Below, in pieces: positions 21,869-32,360 of a DNA stretch of 64,000 nt. The notes below the pieces were generated by a model that was not told the origin of the DNA, made no database searches, and saw only the letters and a list, made by a program, of their open reading frames with translations. A program made the position numbers and the translations under genes. This DNA comes from Haplomitrium mnioides (lineage: Eukaryota > Marchantiophyta > Haplomitriopsida > Calobryales): NCBI GenBank assembly GCA_049999725.1, contig JBNGIS010036240.1, positions 1 to 64,000 on the forward strand, given 5' to 3'. The first letter of the stretch is position 1, and every line of letters starts with the position of its first letter.

Positions 21869-23334
21869 CAAAAGCTTCTCAAAATTGGAACAAAATGCAG
21901 CCATCTTGGACTCCTCCGTGTGGAGAGGGTACTCCTCTCTTGCTTCCTTCCAGCTGCTACAATAAACTTTTGAACATAAACTTTTCATCATCACTACCAA
22001 AACTTTATGCCTCTGTGTCTCACGAGACATTTCATCCATTGAAAGCTCTTTGTCTTCCACGTGTTTCACAACTGAAATTTTCACTTTGTTAGGAAGACCC
22101 TGAAGGGACCTCCAAGGTATCCACTTCATATCCTCCATTTTGAGAGATCCCTTGGCCTTTGGCTTTTGGCCCTTAATAGTATTTTTCTCCCACATCAAAA
22201 ATATGCTCTATTGTAGATCCTAGAGTTCACCACTTTGAAATGGAAACTGGAACCAATTGTCTTGAGAAGTGAGTGTATTCTCAAGTGTGGAATTGGGCTT
22301 GATCTCCAAGGTTTCCAGCACCAATTCTCTTTTCAATTTCTGAGATGACACTATCCCACTCTCCACAAACCTTTGATGCCAATATTTGACCTTTTGAATT
22401 GAGGTCATTTCCAGCCTACACCTTTGGTCGTAGTTGTCATCAATTGCAAAAATACATGCCTCTATTGGTGTAAAACCCACGTAGACATAGTAGTTGCAGA
22501 GTGAAAGCGTCAGATTCTTTTCTCTATATTTTGTTGTCAGAAGCTCCCTTGCTGCAATACTATGATTGCCTTATGCAATCTTATAGCGATTCTTGCCAAG
22601 GTTTTTAATATCGAACTCTAACTTGTCCTTCAACCCGCACTTCGGGTCAACAACTACAATAAAAGAAACTATGTGCATATTCATTTGTATCTTTCTCTGT
22701 GCTAGAAGCTCAACAAAATCTTCATTTATCCTTCTAATCTCGAAAGACCCCCAATTGTCCATTCTAAGTTTCGACATATTCAAGTTCTCCAACCTAATGG
22801 TAATTGTTTCTTTGCAGACCTTGCATTGATGGATTGCAGACTCTTTGATTTAGTTTTTTTCCTCTTCAAACACTGTCTAAGGGTCCACCTTCTCCCATTT
22901 CTAGAAATTTTGCAACCCCTTGTGCGATTACCTTTTCAGCTCTTGATGTTGGAGTCCGAACTGGCTTTGGCTCTGTTTCTTCCCCAAGCTACTTGGTGTT
23001 GAAGACAAAGGGCCAGCAGAAGATGACCTTGCGGGAGATTTGGAGGGTCTGGCTCCTCCTCAATAATTGGAGCCGAAACAAGCTTTTTTTTTAATCGCCT
23101 GTTTTTTCTTTTTGAGAGCCTCAACTAGCTTCACCTCCTTTCTTTTTTTTGGGCATCAGAGCCTGCCACATGAATTAAAAATATTGTCGTGCTTGGATGT
23201 GACACTAGTTGTTGAATATTAATGCCCTGCTTGGGCTTCAGAATTTTGATGTGGATGGCCAACTTTATGAAATCGCATTCGACGTACTTCATGTCTTTAT
23301 AGGAATCCACAAAATCCACTAGAAACTTAGTAAA
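21869..23334 (-). pseudogene. Methyltransferase gene, ParB-domain block
   Basis: After an acceptor TTTTTAG/TTTACT the frame reads KFLVDFVDSYKDMKYVECDF, a Lys/Pro-rich linker with frameshifts (about 23050-23150), and TSRAEKVIAQGVAKFLEMGEG. The ParB-like region follows at about 22350-22830: a CKVC pair, SFEIRRINEDFVELLAQRK, SFIVVVDP and YKIA-stop-GNHSIAARELL. The last motif corresponds to the G-x-H-x-x-A-A box of ParB/sulfiredoxin folds. AIDDNYDQRCRLEMTS and a KVKYWHQRFVES segment follow. It ends at a strong donor TTG/GTAAGTTT. Stops lie at about 22573, 22220 and 22208. The ParB assignment is from motif pattern only. Confidence 0.55.
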
Positions 23335-23394
23335 CTAAAAACAAAACAAAAAGTGATTAAACACAATTACAAGTGTTTAGAAAAAAAAAAGGCA

Positions 23395-23905
23395 ATGCAG
23401 TCTATGCGCACATGGACTCCAAGGTCCATGCAGGAATAGACTCGGGACTCCATGCACACATGGAGTTCAAGGTCCACTTGCGCAAGGACTCCTTGGTCAA
23501 TGTGCGCTAGACATAAGAGTCCACTCGTGCAAGGACCTGGAAGTCCATACGCGCATGGACTTCCAGGTCCAAGCGCTTAATGACCAAGGAGTCCTTGTAC
23601 GAGTGGACTGGGACTTCATGTGCGTAGAGTCCCGAAGTCCATGTATGCATGGACCTGTGAGTCCATGTACGCAAGGACCCAAGAGACCATTCATGGAAGG
23701 ACTTGGAAGTCCATGTGCATCTGAACTTCTGAGTCCAAGCGCGTAGGGACTCTTGGGTCCATGCTCGCATGGACTCCGGGACTCCATGCGTGCTTGGACT
23801 CCCGTGTCCAAATGCATAGGGACTCTCGAGGCCATGCGCGCATGGAGTCCAAGACTCCATATGCTCTTGGACTCCCGGGTCCTTGCGGACATGGACATGG
23901 GAGTT
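23395..23905. repeat. Intronic array of 24-bp palindromic repeats (array 1)
   Basis: About twenty head-to-tail 24-bp units, with consensus close to GTCCATGCGCGCATGGAC plus a 6-bp linker. The 18-bp core is its own reverse complement, so each unit is a dyad. Units drift but keep the 24-bp step. The array lies entirely inside the intron between exon A and the ParB block. Because 24 is a multiple of three, it creates spurious open frames with 8-residue repeats on both strands. Confidence 0.9.
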
Positions 23906-23954
23906 TTGAGTTAGTAAAAAATAAAACAAATGAAAAAGGGTTTTAAGAATTTAC

Positions 23955-24113
23955 CTTGCAATCTTACTTTGCCGCCTAAGGATGCTTGACAAAAATGTCC
24001 CTCTCCTTCATCTCGAGAAAAAAAAATCGTTTGTGATTTGCATTGTAAAGGGTAATCGTATCATGTGACTATACAAGCAACCCGATGTTGGCTTTCTTGC
24101 CTTCTCGGATCAT
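23955..24113 (-). pseudogene. Methyltransferase gene, exon A
   Basis: The block opens MIREGKKANIGLLV, then a stop, SHDTITLYNANHKRFFF, and EMKERDIFVKHP, ending at a donor AAG/GTAAAT. Copy 2 has the matching IIQEEKRADIGLIV and EDGIGLYNASSNKFFF (63840-63930) and the same donor position. The chosen ATG is at 24111-24113, but the frame is open some way upstream and the true start is uncertain. No known domain is recognised here. Confidence 0.6.
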
Positions 24114-24402
24114 CGTGATTTGAACCACAAGACCCAAATTGAGTTTCTCACCTTCTCCTAAACCCTAAACCCAAACGGGTAAACACCTTACGTGAAAATT
24201 CTTTATGGAAATTTCATCATGAGTAGAGCTTTGTGAAGAAAAAACTCGATCCAATGTCGATCTCTAAATTGAAGAGAATTTCTTGTTGTTGAAACAATTT
24301 TCTGCTGTTGTGCAAGACAAATTTTTTGAAAACCGTGAGAGAAACGTACTTTCAATAAAGTATGAAGAATCGAGATATCACACTATAGTGAGGAATACCA
24401 AG
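24114..24402. promoter_or_regulatory. Divergent intergenic region between methyltransferase and transposase-like genes
   Basis: About 290 bp separate the first recognisable codons of the minus-strand methyltransferase gene and the plus-strand transposase-like gene. The two therefore probably share a bidirectional promoter region. No clear TATA box is visible. A telo-box tract lies at 24157-24172. A possible donor AAG/GTGAGAA on the minus strand near 24155 could mark a 5' leader intron. Confidence 0.4.
24157..24172. promoter_or_regulatory. Telo-box-like (CCCTAAA) tract
   Basis: CCTAAACCCTAAACCC is two units of the plant telomere repeat. Short tracts of this kind (telo boxes, AAACCCTAA) are known promoter elements of plant growth-related genes. 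It lies just upstream of exon A. It could also be a chance or captured telomeric fragment. Confidence 0.5.
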
Positions 24403-24649
24403 AAAATACTCTTATGTTGGCAATCGGTTTACACTGCCTAGTGGTACCTTTGTCTATAGAAGAGCATTTAAATTAATATTAGTAGTAAGGAATGATAGAA
24501 TCCAAAGGACTCAAAATCTCAAAAACATATATCGTAGAGGTGTTTTTGGAAAAAGAGAACTATCTGTTAAAGGAGTTTTTATACATGAGTGGTTGGACGA
24601 TTTTTTCCAAGGACACTTTGAGAGAATGCCCACTCATAAAGTTTATAAC

Positions 24650-24654
24650 TTTCT
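24650..24654 (+). other. Target site duplication, left copy (TTTCT)
   Basis: TTTCT precedes the 5' LTR and TTTCC (36636-36640) follows the 3' LTR of the gypsy element; they differ by one C/T transition. Removing the element and one pentamer restores the frame of the interrupted transposase-like gene. Confidence 0.75.
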
Positions 24655-27600
24655 TGTCAGCCAGGTACATGGGGCACTAAGGAAGAATTCATGAGATCGG
24701 AGGTGGCATTGGCACAATTTCCCTCTTGTAAGTATTAAAGTACCTCGAAAGCAGCGGATCGACTCCAATCAATGAGTATGAACAGATTGTCGGGATTCAA
24801 GGAGTGGAACGGGATCGTTTCGGAAGGAGAGAAGGTAGTTGTGGTAGCCAGCGAGTGGGGGGCACCACTAAATTTTGGCAGAAGTAGGAGAAAAGCTGTA
24901 AGTATCATCGGATGCAAGAATCAAGGCCCTAGCAGAAGGAAGGGAGGGCGACCTCGAAAGTGAGGAAGGAGCGGAGGCCGGAGGAGGAGGATCGAAGCTA
25001 CATGGCAGAGATCCAAGAGTGCTCAAGAATGATGGGGACCACAGACAAGGAAAAACTGCAACGCAAGCCTCCAGATGCCGCGCACCAGAAGCAGAGATCG
25101 GGAAGAGAAAGGAGGGGCCAAGGCCTTTGTGAGCAACAACTAGGCCAAGGATCGGGGGACGCTCCAATCTCTCAAGCGTTAAACGAGTTATACTGGGGTC
25201 CGCGACCCTTTCCTTTAGTGTCTGTGAGTCTTTGCGGAAACTTGGCAAGCGTAGAAGTGTATGCGGGCCTTTGGAGAAACGTGACGTCTTTAGAGAGCTC
25301 TGATAAAGTCAACAGAGACGTGGGAGACCCAGGGTGTCTGTGGAGTTTTGCGGAGACGTGGCGGGCCCACGGTGTCCATGGGGTTTTGCGGAGACGTGGC
25401 CGACCTAGGAGTGTTCGAGGGCTTCAGCGGAGATGTGGCAGGTGCAGCAAGCCCGCGGGTCTTTGAGGAAATGTGGCCGGTGTGGGGGTGTCCAAGGTGT
25501 TCTTCGGAACCTAAGGTCAGCGCGGCAGTCAAGCTTCCTTGTTGAAAACGGCGTCGGACAGCGCTCTATCAGAATTGTGGCGTCCTCACAAGTGCTTGGG
25601 AGATTCAGCAGATACGTGGCACTTCGAATGAGCCCGTTGAATTCTTCAGAACTAGGTCAGGTCGGCCGTCCACCTTCCCTGTTGAAAACGGCGCGGTCTC
25701 GGATTACGTGGTGCTTCGGCAAAGCCCGTTGGATCCTTCAAGTCAAAGAGAAGTCAACCATAGATGGACGTAAGCGCGGAGGTTCACCTTCCATGTTGAA
25801 AACGGCGTCGGACGGCGGCCACAGAAGAAAGTCAGCCTTGGGCATGTGGCACTTCAGAGGAGTCCGAGGGATCCTTCAAACTTCCTTGTCTGTCGGATTC
25901 TTCAGACTGGGATTCGCGGCCAACCACAGAACAAGGTCAATGCACCGGTCCAACTTCCAAGTTGAATGCGTCGTTGGACGGTGGCAATGGAGGAAAAGTC
26001 AACAACAAGCTTTGGGTTCCGCTAGATTCCGTGGACTCAGATCCGCGGGAATCTTTGGACTCAAATCCGCAAGATTCCTTCGGACTTCTTTTCCACGAGA
26101 TTCTTCGCAACTCTGTTCCGTGGGGTTCTTCGGACTTGGTTTTGTGGGAATCTTTGGAATCTCAGTCTGTAAGATTCCTCGGACTCGACCTCGTATGACC
26201 ATTGCACTTGAAAGCATCCTGTGAATAGACGGGACAGGTGTCGCCACGTCCGGGTCCGAGCTTAATAGGAATAACTACTTTTTCAAATGGGAAGGATTTG
26301 GAGGGGCGGAAGCTTGAAGGGTATATATTGATGGGCTTTGATTGGGATTGGGTTGGTGTGCAAGCAAGCTAGAGACGCGCAAGCGATCTCGGGACAAGGA
26401 AGACGCAATTAGGTAAGGCAGAAGCGGATTCCGGTGAGAATTTACGTGAGGTGAGTGTACTCGCGCAGGGGACTAGTAGGTGTGGAGGTGGACTAGACGG
26501 GTGCCGAGAATTGTTGGGTGAGGAGCTCTAGAGGCTCGAGCAATCTAGGTGAACTCATCCCTGCGGGTGGATCTGTGGCGGAGGTGAATCGATACGGGAG
26601 ATTTGAAGGGGATCCGTTTTGTTGAGAATTTAGGAGAGGCTGCCAAGTAGGATCTTGGGGTCGTCTTTGCATCCTCTATGTAGGAGCATCAACCCAGAGT
26701 GCTCAAAGTGTGCTCTGGTGTTATCTTTCAAGTGGAGCTGAGAAGAGGGTAGCTGCGTTAGTGCTTGCGCACTGCGGAGAAGACCTGTTTGAGGCTCAGA
26801 GGTGGAGTGAGCTACCAACAGTCGGGAGGACTATCTTCCAAAGGGGGAAGTGAAGAAATCCTCTTCTAAGCCTGAGGAAGTAAATCTAGGGCTTCTCGAG
26901 AGGGAAGTTGAAAAACTATCTGGACAAAAGATGTGTGTGTGGGAGATGAAAGGAAGACTGAGATGGGAAGTTGAGGAAGAAAGGAAGAGTTTGTTGGGAA
27001 GATCAATCCCAGTGGTCTTGTGAGGCCTTTGTTTTTGTTGAAGTGCGTTGAAGTGCAATGAGTGTGTATGGTTGGAATTGTGTATGAATGTGTTAGTTAG
27101 ATTTGAATTTTGTTATATTATATAAGATGCAATTAGAACTAGGATCATACAGGTACCAGTTGTTCAGACCTTGGAACAGCCTTGTGAAGGGGGAGTCAAG
27201 TCCCTTGACATAGTCTTGTGACCTTGAGGTCATTGTATTCTGCTCCTAAACTCTATTTTATTATGTAAGAAACATTCCAAACTAGAAGTAGGCATGAATT
27301 CTATTTGTTCAAACCTTGAGACAACCGTGCGAGAGGGAGTCAAGTCCCTTGTCATTGTCTTGTGACACAGGGGTCACTACATCCTTCTCTTAAAGTGTAT
27401 ACAAGGTGGCTGAGCGTAGATTTGGGACCTGTGAATTACATTGAAGATTTCCATAGAGATACTTGGGTTTGTGTGCATGTGTATTCTAGCATTGTGGGTG
27501 AATGAGTAGACAGGTTGCTGATGTGAATGCTAAGGTGAGGAAAGGACTTGCAAGGTAAAGAAAGATTCTTTAAAGCCTTAAAGTGATAACTAGATAGGGG

Positions 27601-27695
27601 CCATCTCACAAAAGAACCTTATTCCTCTGTTTTTGTCCTCCCCTTCCTTCCAAGTGGCACTTGTGAAGGTTAAAGCCTGAAGGAGGGGAGTGACA
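24655..27695 (+). repeat. Gypsy 5' LTR, 3041 bp
   Basis: It begins TGTCAGCCAG and ends AGTGACA and matches 33593-36635 throughout. Inside are short repeats of about 43 bp around GTTTTGCGGAGACGTGGC (25200-25500), then subrepeats of about 130 bp with CTTGTTGAAAACGGCG and ACGTGGC (25480-26000). Repeats around CCGTGGGATTC and CGGACT follow. A TATA box at 26322-26328 divides this U3 from the transcribed part. Near the 3' end a segment with GGGAGTCAAGTCCCTTG is duplicated (27190 and 27340). Confidence 0.93.
26322..26328 (+). promoter_or_regulatory. LTR TATA box (TATATAT)
   Basis: GGGTATATATTGA lies directly after the GC-rich U3 repeats. The same motif is at 35273-35279 in the other LTR. It is the likely core promoter of the element, with transcription starting about 30 bp downstream. 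Confidence 0.6.
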
Positions 27696-27703
27696 TTAAT
27701 TTT

Positions 27704-27720
27704 TGGCACTAGAAGGAGGG
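27704..27720 (+). other. Candidate primer binding site of the gypsy element
   Basis: TGGCACTAGAAGGAGGG starts 8 bases after the LTR end. It begins with the TGG expected for pairing with a tRNA CCA end. I could not identify the tRNA with certainty. Confidence 0.5.
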
Positions 27721-27901
27721 CCAAAGGTTTGCAAAAACCTGAGACCAACCCAAGGCCAAGATATCACTTTGTGCACCAAGGATCCACAATCGAAATGTGA
27801 AGGAGAATTTTGAGAAACAGAGCAACTGGTTGTGAGCCTATTGAGGAAGTGTGGAGGAAGGAATCGACTAGTGGGTGGAAATTTCCTTGCCTAGTGTTGG
27901 G

Positions 27902-29488
27902 ATGGCAAACCCCATGTCCCTATCCAAACTGACGGGCAGATTTAAATACAAATCCTTCAAGGGGCGTCCAAAGGACAACCTTGATGCCTAGCTGGATGAT
28001 CTGGAGAACAAGGCGGTAACTAATAGAGAAAGCCATATAAAACTTGGAATTCTGCCAACGGTCTTGAAGGGGAGGCCTAGCCATGATACAAGGATTTTCC
28101 CAATAACGTCAAGAGGGACTGGAAAGCCTTCAAAGCTGCCTTCATTGCAGAGTTCAAAGGAATCGGGGAGGAAACAGAGGTGCTGATCAAAATGGGTCAG
28201 CTAAGGATGAAGAAGAAAGAGTCCGTCAAGAAATTCCTCCAGAGGTTTAAGAAGGTGGCTCGAAAGCTAAATCCCCCAACCACGAATGGAATGCTCACAT
28301 CATGGTTCCTTGCAGCCTTATCCAAGGGAATTGGGACATGGGTGAGGCAAACAGATCCGCAGACACTGGAGGAGGCAGTCAATGCAGCCCACTCCCATAT
28401 AAAGGCTGCAATCACGAGCTCTTACAGAAAGGCTAGAGCAAAGTATGAGTCTGATGACTCTTTGGACACTTTGGATAGCAAAGAGGAGACGGATGAAAGT
28501 TTCGCGGCCTCCTCGGAAAGCGAGAGCGACTCGGATAGCAGTAACTCAGAGAAGGACTGGTCATCCCGGAAGAAGAAAAAATAGAATGATTCGAAGAAGA
28601 AGAAACATGCCAAGGAGAGAGAGGTGCATCAGCGCAAAGGGGCTAGCAAAGAAAAATACCAAAGAAGTGAACCCAAACCCGAGATGAGCAAAAAGAAAGG
28701 GGGAAGGGATCGAATTGAGGAGCTAAACGCCAAAACGGAGGCGATGAACATCTTCTTGGTAGGAATCAAACCGAAAGTCATGCCCCTACCCACTAGATGA
28801 GTCGTAGTGTGGTGCGTGAGATGTAGCAAACATGGCCACTCCTCTACGGAATGCCCAACAAAAAATAATGTGGTACACTACGTGAGGGAGGAAGTACCAG
28901 AGTATGTGAGGGAGGAAGTGGAGTATGTGATGGAAGAGGCCCCTAAGACGGTATATCAGATCAGTGGGGGGCCTCGCACCATGCAGAGCAGGCTTGCGCA
29001 GGGGGGCGAACGGCCATGAAACCATTGGGCTGCCAATCGGCCACCTCGGACAACAATCATGGTATGCTGGAATTGTGGCTAGCCCAGCCACATTTCCTCT
29101 AATTGTCTAGAGCCGTGGAAGAGCAGTTACGGCCAACCGCCCGCCTTATGCTTCCAATGCAAGAAGGAGGGGCATGTGGCGGTCAATTTCTCACTTAACC
29201 GGAGGCCCGATGCATCCCTCGGCCTAGGCACAAATCCCCCTCCCCCTGCAATTGTCAATCTCATAGCCTTGGAGAAGGAGGAGGAAGTGGAATTTCCCGG
29301 ATGGGAGACACCCGCTCATGAAGATTACTACCAAGTGGTGACCAGAGCCAAGGCCAAGAAGAAGAGTCAGAGGAAAAGCAAGTGGAAAGCCAAGAAGGGG
29401 ACAGCTCAAGCACCCTCATCACGGAGTGACTCAGTTATCAGAGGGATAATCCGAAGTGGTTCTATCCCAAGCAACAAGACCATGTAAG
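27902..29488 (+). pseudogene. Gypsy gag with three zinc knuckles
   Basis: Starting at ATG 27902 the frame reads MANPMSLSKLTGRFKYKSF, then a TAG at 27989. The retrotransposon gag core lies at 28180-28580 (MKKKESVKKFLQRFKKVARK; GIGTWVRQTDPQTLEEAV), followed by an acidic Ser/Asp/Glu tract. Three CCHC-type knuckles follow: CVRCSKHGHSSTEC (28821), CWNCG-stop-PSHISSNC (29068) and CFQCKKEGHVAVNF (29152), the last with Cys replaced by Phe. Gag forms the particle and binds RNA. Stops at 27989, 28582, 28797, 29017 and 29080 close the frame; at least four fit CAG-to-TAG, CGA-to-TGA or similar single transitions. Confidence 0.85.
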
Positions 29489-29489
29489 G

Positions 29490-30600
29490 AAGCAATTGAA
29501 GGCTCTGGAAGCCTTGGAGGAGGAGCAGGCAGCGATGGAGATCCTGAAGGAGGTTCACAAGAAGCAAGGAGAGATCAAAGAAGTAGGGGCAAAGATCACA
29601 TGCATAGAAGATGGAGCAAAACCCATCCCATACAATATTCAGGTAGATGTGAGGGACTGCTCTATTACGGCCACAATGGGCCAATTGATCAAGAACAACC
29701 CGCTGTACAGAAGGCAGCTCCAAGAATTGTTAATAGGAGCCAAGAGGAGGAGAAGGCTACCCCGAGTGGGGGCTCCAACGAATCTGCAGCTAGTGTGTGA
29801 GGACAAAAGGGCCCTTGAGATTGATATTCAGATCGCAGGGTGCACATTGTCGTTGGTGCCCGTAGACGGAGGGGCAGGAGTAAACATTATGGTGGAGGAG
29901 ACTGCCTATAAGCTGGGATTCACGCAATTCCAACCCACAACTAGAGTCATGAGGTTGGCGGATGGATCCTGAGTGAAACCATTAGGCTCCCTCCTCCAAG
30001 TGCCCACCTTCATCAGAGGGAAGGAATTTAAGGTGAATTACCTAGTCATGCGGCCAGCCAAAGCATCTCCATATCCTGTACTAATTGGGAGACCCTAGCT
30101 GTATGGGGCCCGAGTCCTGCATAACTAGGGGAATTCCACATTGGTGTTTGGTCCCAAGAAGACAGTAGTGCACTACGGACTTGTTCCTCACTTGGAGGAA
30201 ACGCAATGAGAAGAGGAGCATGACAGTGAGTGGTGTGAGGAAGAGGAAGAGTCGTAATACCACTACTAGGGTCAGATGGTGAGCAAGGCTACAAAGGAGG
30301 ATCTGTCGGACGAAGGTGTAGTGTTTGTAAATCAAATTGAGATATTCAAGTACACAGACACAAAGCACCATCTGAGGGAATCCACGGAAGATTGGGCAAG
30401 GGATGAGGACATTAAGGCCGGAAGACAGGAGGGGTCTGAAGTGTCTCATCGGATGTAAGGGCGGACACAGAGAAGTCCAAAGAGTCTTCCCAGGTGGAAG
30501 GGGGTTGCGATTGGCGACCCTGATGCAGGAGGAAGGGGCACAATGGAGAAATAAGATGAGGGCGGTGAGGGAATCCAAACACAAGCAAGTGGTGGTCTAA
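29490..30600 (+). pseudogene. Gypsy protease region
   Basis: The frame at 29496-29972 holds LSLVPVDGGAGVNIMVEE (about 29850-29900), the aspartic protease active site in the form D-G-G rather than D-S/T-G, and then LADGS. YPVLIGRP-like sequence follows near 30070 after a TGA. The region from 30110 to 30600 is a linker before RT with several stops. The protease would cut the Gag-Pol polyprotein. Confidence 0.75.
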
Positions 30601-30639
30601 GAGGGACGGGCATTCCACATAGGATCTAAATTTCCCAAA

Positions 30640-32360
30640 GAATAAGAGCAAGCCATCACCTAACTCCTAAGTAACTTCAGTGATGCTTTTGCTTGGAGTC
30701 ACATAGATTTGAAGGGAGTTCCAAGGGAATTGGGGGAACACCGGATTGACTTAGAGCCCACAACAATCTTGGTACGACAACGACAATACAAGATGAACCC
30801 TTGCTTCTCCCTAATGGTGAAGGAGGAAATTGACAAGTTGTTGGAGGCAAATTTCATCTACCTGATCCTAAATAGTGAATGGGTATCCCCGTTGGTGGTG
30901 GTGCCTAAGAAAGTGGGGCAAGATGGTGAAAGGAAAATCTGAGTGTGTCAGGATTTTTGGAAGCTCAATGAGGCCACGAAGAAGGACCACTATCCGTTGC
31001 CTTTCACAGATTGGGTGCTGGATTTGGTGGCGGGGCAAGAGGTTTATAGCTTCCTGGACGGGTACTCCGGGTATAATCAGATTTGGATCCGAGAAGAGGA
31101 TCAGCTCAAAACGACATTCACTATGGAATGGAGGGTGTTTGCCTTTCAATGAATGCCATTCGGATTATGCAATACACCAGGAACTTTCCAAAGGATGATG
31201 ATGAACATCTTCCATGATTATCTGAGGAAATTCTTGGAGATCTTCATCGACAATTTCGTGGTGTATGGGAAGCTGGACGATCACGAGCGGGATGTGAGGC
31301 TCACCCTTCAACGATATAGAGAGACAAGGCTGAGATTGCACCCAAGCAAATGTTTCTTTGGGGTAAAGGAGGGGATACTCCTCGGACATTGGATTTCCAG
31401 TCGGGGCATCGAAGTGGACCAAGAGAAGATTGTCATCTAGATGAATGTCTCATTCCCAACCAACCTGAAAGAGGTGCAAGGATTCTTGAGGTGTGTGGGA
31501 TACTACAAAAGGTTTATCAACCAATTTGCCTTGATGGCTCTACCCCTCACTCAGATGATAAAAGGGGGCAGCACCTTTGAAGCCACCCCCGAAAGGCTGG
31601 CGAGCTTCATGGCATTGAAGAGGAGATTGGCAAGCGCCCTTGTTCTAGTGCCTCGCAGATGAGGGAAAGATTTTCACGTAATGATTGATGTGTCCGGCTT
31701 CTGCATCGGAGCGGTGCTGAGCCACATGGATGAGAAGGTCAGGGATCATCCGATTCATTTTGCCAATAGGCTACTAGCCCCCACGGAGAAGAATTACTAT
31801 GCTATGGATCAAGAAGCCTTGGGAATTATTTATGCCTTGAAGAAATTCAGGCATTACTTGTTGCATTACAAGGTGATCTTCCACACTGATCACAATACAC
31901 TCAAGTACATGGTGAACAAACCGGATGTGACCGGTCGGATTGCAAGGTGGGTGCTGCTCCTGCAGGAGTTCGACTTTGAAGTGAGTATCAAGCCAAGAAG
32001 GAAGCATAGCAATGTCAACTTCTTCTCTCGAATTGTTGGGCCAATCAATCCGCAAGAGGTGAATGACGTGTTCTCGGATGAGGACTTGTTTCAGGTGAAA
32101 GCTAGAAGAGCCATAGATTATGCTGCAATAACAGAATTCCTCAGTTCAGCTCAAATCCCGAAAGGCAACAGCAGAGAGGAAGCTGTCGTGTTCCTCAAGA
32201 AGATGAAGCCATACCTGTTGATCAAGAGAATGTTGCACAAGAGAGGGTACGATGGGATGATCAGGCAATGCTTGGAGTGGGATCAATCAATGGTGGTAAT
32301 GCGAGCCTTGCACGGAGAGGAGGTTGGGGGCCATTTTGCAGCGGACACAACCATTAGATA
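30640..32360 (+). pseudogene. Gypsy reverse transcriptase and RNase H
   Basis: RT blocks are HRIDLEPTTILVRQRQYKMN (30744), VSPLVVVPKKVG (30885), DFWKLNEATKKDHYPLPF (30950), YSFLDGYSGYNQI (31050), MPFGLCNTPGTFQRMMM (31153) and YLRKFLEIFIDNFVVYG (31220). The catalytic YxDD reads FIDN: the second Asp is Asn, a single G-to-A change. RNase H shows MIDVSGFCIGAVLSHMDE (31681), TEKNYYAMDQEALGIIYALK (31790) and FHTDHNTLKYMVNKPDVTG (31890). Stops at about 30941, 31150, 31438 and 31660 split it. Most sit where a Trp, Gln or Arg codon is expected. Confidence 0.9.

Larger units (their letters stand above)
19881..24113 (-). pseudogene. ParB-like plus N4/N6-type DNA methyltransferase gene, degenerate, multi-exon (copy 1)
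   Basis: Four coding blocks on the minus strand can be joined through good GT-AG introns: 24113-23955, 23334-21869, 21091-20598 and 20502-19881. The product would have a conserved N-terminal block, a ParB/sulfiredoxin-like domain, then a DNA methyltransferase with motif IV (DIPY) before motif I (LDLCSGSSTSL), the permuted order of beta-class N4-cytosine/N6-adenine enzymes. Such enzymes transfer a methyl group from SAM to an exocyclic amino group in DNA. About ten in-frame stops and a few frameshifts mean this copy is unlikely to be active. A second copy at 62820-64000 confirms exons and splice sites. The enzyme class rests on motifs only; the target base is unknown. Confidence 0.7.

Noticed and set aside
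23395-23905. CRISPR-like array
   Set aside because: Palindromic repeats step every 24 bp without unique spacers, and the DNA is eukaryotic. This is a minisatellite/iteron array.
24492-24680. Frame beginning MIESKGLKISKTYI
   Set aside because: It is a shadow of the transposase-like frame and runs into the LTR. The frame with IHEWLDDFF continues correctly after the insertion.
25433-26224. 263-codon open frame
   Set aside because: It lies wholly in the U3 subrepeats of the 5' LTR. The equivalent frame in the 3' LTR is not conserved as a protein.
29456-29800. Alternative frame over the gypsy protease region
   Set aside because: Out of frame with the protease motif VDGGAGVN and the gag-pol reading.
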